From NCBI GenBank assembly GCA_019312685.1, contig JAFDCR010000085.1, positions 1 to 9,318 on the forward strand: a stretch of 9,318 nucleotides of DNA, read 5' to 3'. The notes below the pieces were generated by a model that was not told the DNA's origin, did not search any database, and was given only the letters and a program-made list of their open reading frames with translations. Position numbers and translations under genes: made by a program. The DNA is from Deltaproteobacteria bacterium. GTDB taxonomy: Bacteria; Desulfobacterota; Desulfobulbia; Desulfobulbales; BM004. Position 1 is the first letter of the stretch. Every line of letters begins with the position of its first letter. This document shows positions 7,438 through 9,318 of this stretch, one piece after another.

Positions 7438-8460
7438 TTACAAATAGTCCCTCGCAACAATTTCTGCGATCTGTACCGCATTCAAGGCGGCACCTTTGAG
7501 TATATTGTCGGCAACAACCCAGAGATTTATGCCGTTGTCAATTGATTCATCTTCCCGGATTCTGCCGACCAGTGTCTCAAATTTCCCCTCACAATCAAGC
7601 GCCAGGGGATAAATGCTCAGACTTGGTTCGTCAACCACCTTCATTCCCGGAGCAGCCCCTAGAAGTTCTTTGACCTCGGCAGCGGAGATCTTTTCTCCGG
7701 TTTCAATATTTACCGACTCTGAATGACCGTAGAATACCGGAACCCTGACCGCAGTTGCCGTAACACCAATGGCCGGGTCCTCGAAAATTTTCCGGGTCTC
7801 GTTCACCATTTTCATTTCTTCCTTGGTGTAGCCCGTATCAAGAAACGAATCTATATGGGGCAGACAGTTAAAGGCAATCTGGTGGGGATAGACCTCTTTC
7901 TGCAGAGGAGATCCTGCTGCATAGGCCTTCACCTGCTCCCTCAACTCCTCAATTGCCTTTGCACCGGTACCTGAAACCGCCTGATAGGTTGAGACCACAA
8001 TCCGTTTAATTCCCACCTTGTCATAAATAGGTTTTAACGCCACGACCATCTGGATGGTGGAACAATTGGGATTGGCGATAATTCCTCTGTTCTTATACCG
8101 GGCGATTGCCTGTGGATTTACTTCCGGTACAACCAGAGGGATATCGTCATCCATCCGGAAACCGCTCGAATTGTCAACAACAACCGCGCCGGCAGCGACG
8201 GCGGCAGGAGCAAACTCAAGAGAACGGGATGCGCCTGCGGAAAAAAGTGCTATATCGATCCCGGCAAAAGCATCCTTTGACAGGAGCCCCACCTCTATCT
8301 CAGAGTCCCTGAATTTCAGTTTCTTACCCACGGAACGTTCTGAAGCAAGCAAGCGCAATTCGTTCAGGGGAAAATCCCTTCTCTCCAGAACATTCAGCAT
8401 GGCGCCACCCACAGCACCGGTGGCCCCCGCTACTGCCACATTAAATTTTCTCTCACTCAT
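7438..8460 (-). CDS. asd: Aspartate-semialdehyde dehydrogenase
   Basis: Asd reduces aspartyl-4-phosphate to aspartate-4-semialdehyde with NADPH. This is the branch point to lysine, diaminopimelate, threonine and methionine. The 340-residue length is normal. The nucleotide-binding loop GATGAVG is at 12-18. The catalytic Cys133 lies in NPNCST, with Gln160 in STYQAVSGTG and the active-site His246 in RVPVFYGHSE. The sequence is the shorter form common in Gram-positive and many other bacteria rather than the longer E. coli-type enzyme. The start at ATG 8460 has only a weak purine stretch (GTGAAGA) upstream. It follows the leuB-like gene by 36 nt and directly abuts rsmD. The neighbouring leucine gene suggests an amino-acid biosynthesis transcription unit. 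Confidence 0.97.
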   Translation of the reverse strand: MSERKFNVAVAGATGAVGGAMLNVLERRDFPLNELRLLASERSVGKKLKFRDSEIEVGLLSKDAFAGIDIALFSAGASRSLEFAPAAVAAGAVVVDNSSGFRMDDDIPLVVPEVNPQAIARYKNRGIIANPNCSTIQMVVALKPIYDKVGIKRIVVSTYQAVSGTGAKAIEELREQVKAYAAGSPLQKEVYPHQIAFNCLPHIDSFLDTGYTKEEMKMVNETRKIFEDPAIGVTATAVRVPVFYGHSESVNIETGEKISAAEVKELLGAAPGMKVVDEPSLSIYPLALDCEGKFETLVGRIREDESIDNGINLWVVADNILKGAALNAVQIAEIVARDYL

Positions 8461-8477
8461 AAATCTTCACTCATCAT
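8457..8477 (-). other. Six-codon mini-ORF overlapping the asd start
   Basis: Between the leuB-like stop and asd, the minus strand holds ATGATG followed by four codons and a TGA (product MMSEDL). The TGA overlaps the asd initiation codon as ATGA. Upstream of it is only a weak GAAGA purine stretch. It may be chance, or it may deliver terminating ribosomes to the asd start, which itself lacks a good Shine-Dalgarno. There is no attenuator hairpin and no run of regulatory codons, so a leader peptide in the classical sense is not supported. Confidence 0.25.
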
Positions 8478-8496
8478 TGCTCAGTCTTCAATATTA

Positions 8497-9318
8497 CTAT
8501 AGCGCCCCTGCAACCAGGTCACCTACTTCTCTTGTTCCATAACCCATTTTGCCGGCAGAAAGGCTTTCCAGTTTTTCTGCCACAACAAAACGGATTGCAT
8601 TTTCAATAGCCTGCGCCGCTGCTGTCTCACCCAGATGATCCATCATCATCTGGGCAGCTCCTATTGCAGCCAGAGGATTTATGACGTTCTTGCCTGTATA
8701 TTTCGGGGCCGAGCCGCCTATGGGTTCAAACATGCTTACCCCCTCGGGATTAATATTGCCACCTGCAGCAATACCCATACCTCCCTGGATCATGGCACCC
8801 AGGTCCGTAATAATATCCCCGAACATATTGTCAGTGACAATAACATCAAACCATTCAGGATTCTTTACCATCCACATACAGGTTGCATCGACATGGGCAT
8901 AGTCGGTTTTGATATCCGGATATTCTTCGGCCACCTCATAAAAAGTCCTCTCCCAGAGATCAAAGGCAAAGGTCAGCACATTGGTCTTGCCGCACAGAGT
9001 CACCTGTTTTCTCTTGTTTCTTTTCCGGGCATATTCAAAGGCATATCGGATACAACGCTCAACCCCTTTCCTGGTGTTGATCGATTCCTGAACCGCAACC
9101 TCATCGGCGGTTCCTTTTTTCAATACTCCGCCGGCCCCTGCATAAAGTCCTTCCGTATTCTCCCGGACCACAACAAAATCAATTTCATCAGGTCCCTTGT
9201 CTTTAATAGGAGTTTCCACATTGGGATACAGTATAACCGGCCTCAGGTTAATATATTGATCCAGTGTAAAGCGTAGATTTAAGAGAATGCCTTTTTCCAG
9301 GATGCCCGGCTTGACATC
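8497..9318 (-). CDS. leuB: LeuB-type isocitrate/isopropylmalate dehydrogenase family protein (5' end truncated by window)
   Basis: The 273 visible C-terminal residues belong to the beta-decarboxylating dehydrogenase family. Family members are usually about 350 residues, so some 80 N-terminal ones are outside. The frame is open through the window edge; the in-frame GTG at 9219 is internal. Visible motifs (numbered from the edge) are a substrate-binding LRP near 25-27, RENTEGLY at 52-59, catalytic Lys111 in GKTN, the metal-binding DNMFGDIITD at 163-172, and GGSAPKYTG at 201-209. In 3-isopropylmalate dehydrogenase this chemistry forms 2-ketoisocaproate for leucine synthesis with NAD. ENTEGLY resembles archaeal-type LeuB and homoisocitrate dehydrogenases rather than the ELTGG form of classical LeuB. 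Lys206-Tyr207 replace the usual Asp-Ile/Leu. LeuB is the best guess, but substrate and cofactor are not settled. Confidence 0.8.
   Translation of the reverse strand, partial: DVKPGILEKGILLNLRFTLDQYINLRPVILYPNVETPIKDKGPDEIDFVVVRENTEGLYAGAGGVLKKGTADEVAVQESINTRKGVERCIRYAFEYARKRNKRKQVTLCGKTNVLTFAFDLWERTFYEVAEEYPDIKTDYAHVDATCMWMVKNPEWFDVIVTDNMFGDIITDLGAMIQGGMGIAAGGNINPEGVSMFEPIGGSAPKYTGKNVINPLAAIGAAQMMMDHLGETAAAQAIENAIRFVVAEKLESLSAGKMGYGTREVGDLVAGAL

Noticed and set aside
8054..8542. A 162-codon plus-strand frame spanning the asd start and the leuB-like/asd junction
   Set aside because: It is antisense to two well-supported genes, is low in complexity (Ser, Ala and Thr rich) and has no motif.
8635..9276. 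A 213-codon open frame on the plus strand opposite the leuB-like gene
   Set aside because: It lies wholly antisense to a gene with clear family motifs, resembles no domain I recognise, and is explained by codon usage of the real gene.

Overview
This window reads as an ordinary chromosomal core region. All the genes I can support lie on the minus strand. In transcription order (high to low coordinates) they are leuB-like (5' end cut by the window), asd, rsmD, coaD, arfB, tRNA-Leu(UAG), tig, clpP, clpX and lon (3' end cut by the window). No mobile element, CRISPR array, phage gene or rRNA is visible. Base composition is moderate and looks even across the genes, with no sign of recent transfer. 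The protein families and the gene order suggest a Gram-negative bacterium, most likely Desulfobacterota (former Deltaproteobacteria). That placement is inferred from general resemblance, because no marker gene suited to precise placement is present.

Region 9318-5854 is a tightly packed run of housekeeping genes. It holds a LeuB-type beta-decarboxylating dehydrogenase (leucine branch), aspartate-semialdehyde dehydrogenase (lysine, threonine and methionine branch), 16S rRNA methyltransferase RsmD, phosphopantetheine adenylyltransferase CoaD and the ribosome-rescue hydrolase ArfB. Gaps are 36, 0, 24 and 39 nt, so these are probably one transcription unit. The rsmD reading frame starts with TTG directly after the asd stop codon.

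Region 5853-5507 is the only substantial non-protein stretch. It contains a complete class II tRNA-Leu(UAG) gene with encoded CCA, preceded by a plausible sigma70-type promoter. I see no convincing Rho-independent terminator on either side of the tRNA.

Region 5506-1 is the classic proteostasis cluster tig-clpP-clpX-lon: trigger factor, the ClpXP protease and the Lon protease. Spacing is extremely tight: 2 nt between tig and clpP, a 4-nt overlap between clpP and clpX, and 9 nt between clpX and lon. This leaves no intergenic room for a separate lon promoter such as E. coli has. Together with arfB upstream, the neighbourhood links stalled-ribosome rescue, nascent-chain folding and protein degradation.

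I did not find a previously undescribed system. The points most worth a second look are the Lys-Tyr pair in the cofactor loop of the LeuB-like enzyme, which hints at NADP use or another substrate, the translational-coupling architecture, and the shared tRNA/tig transcription question.
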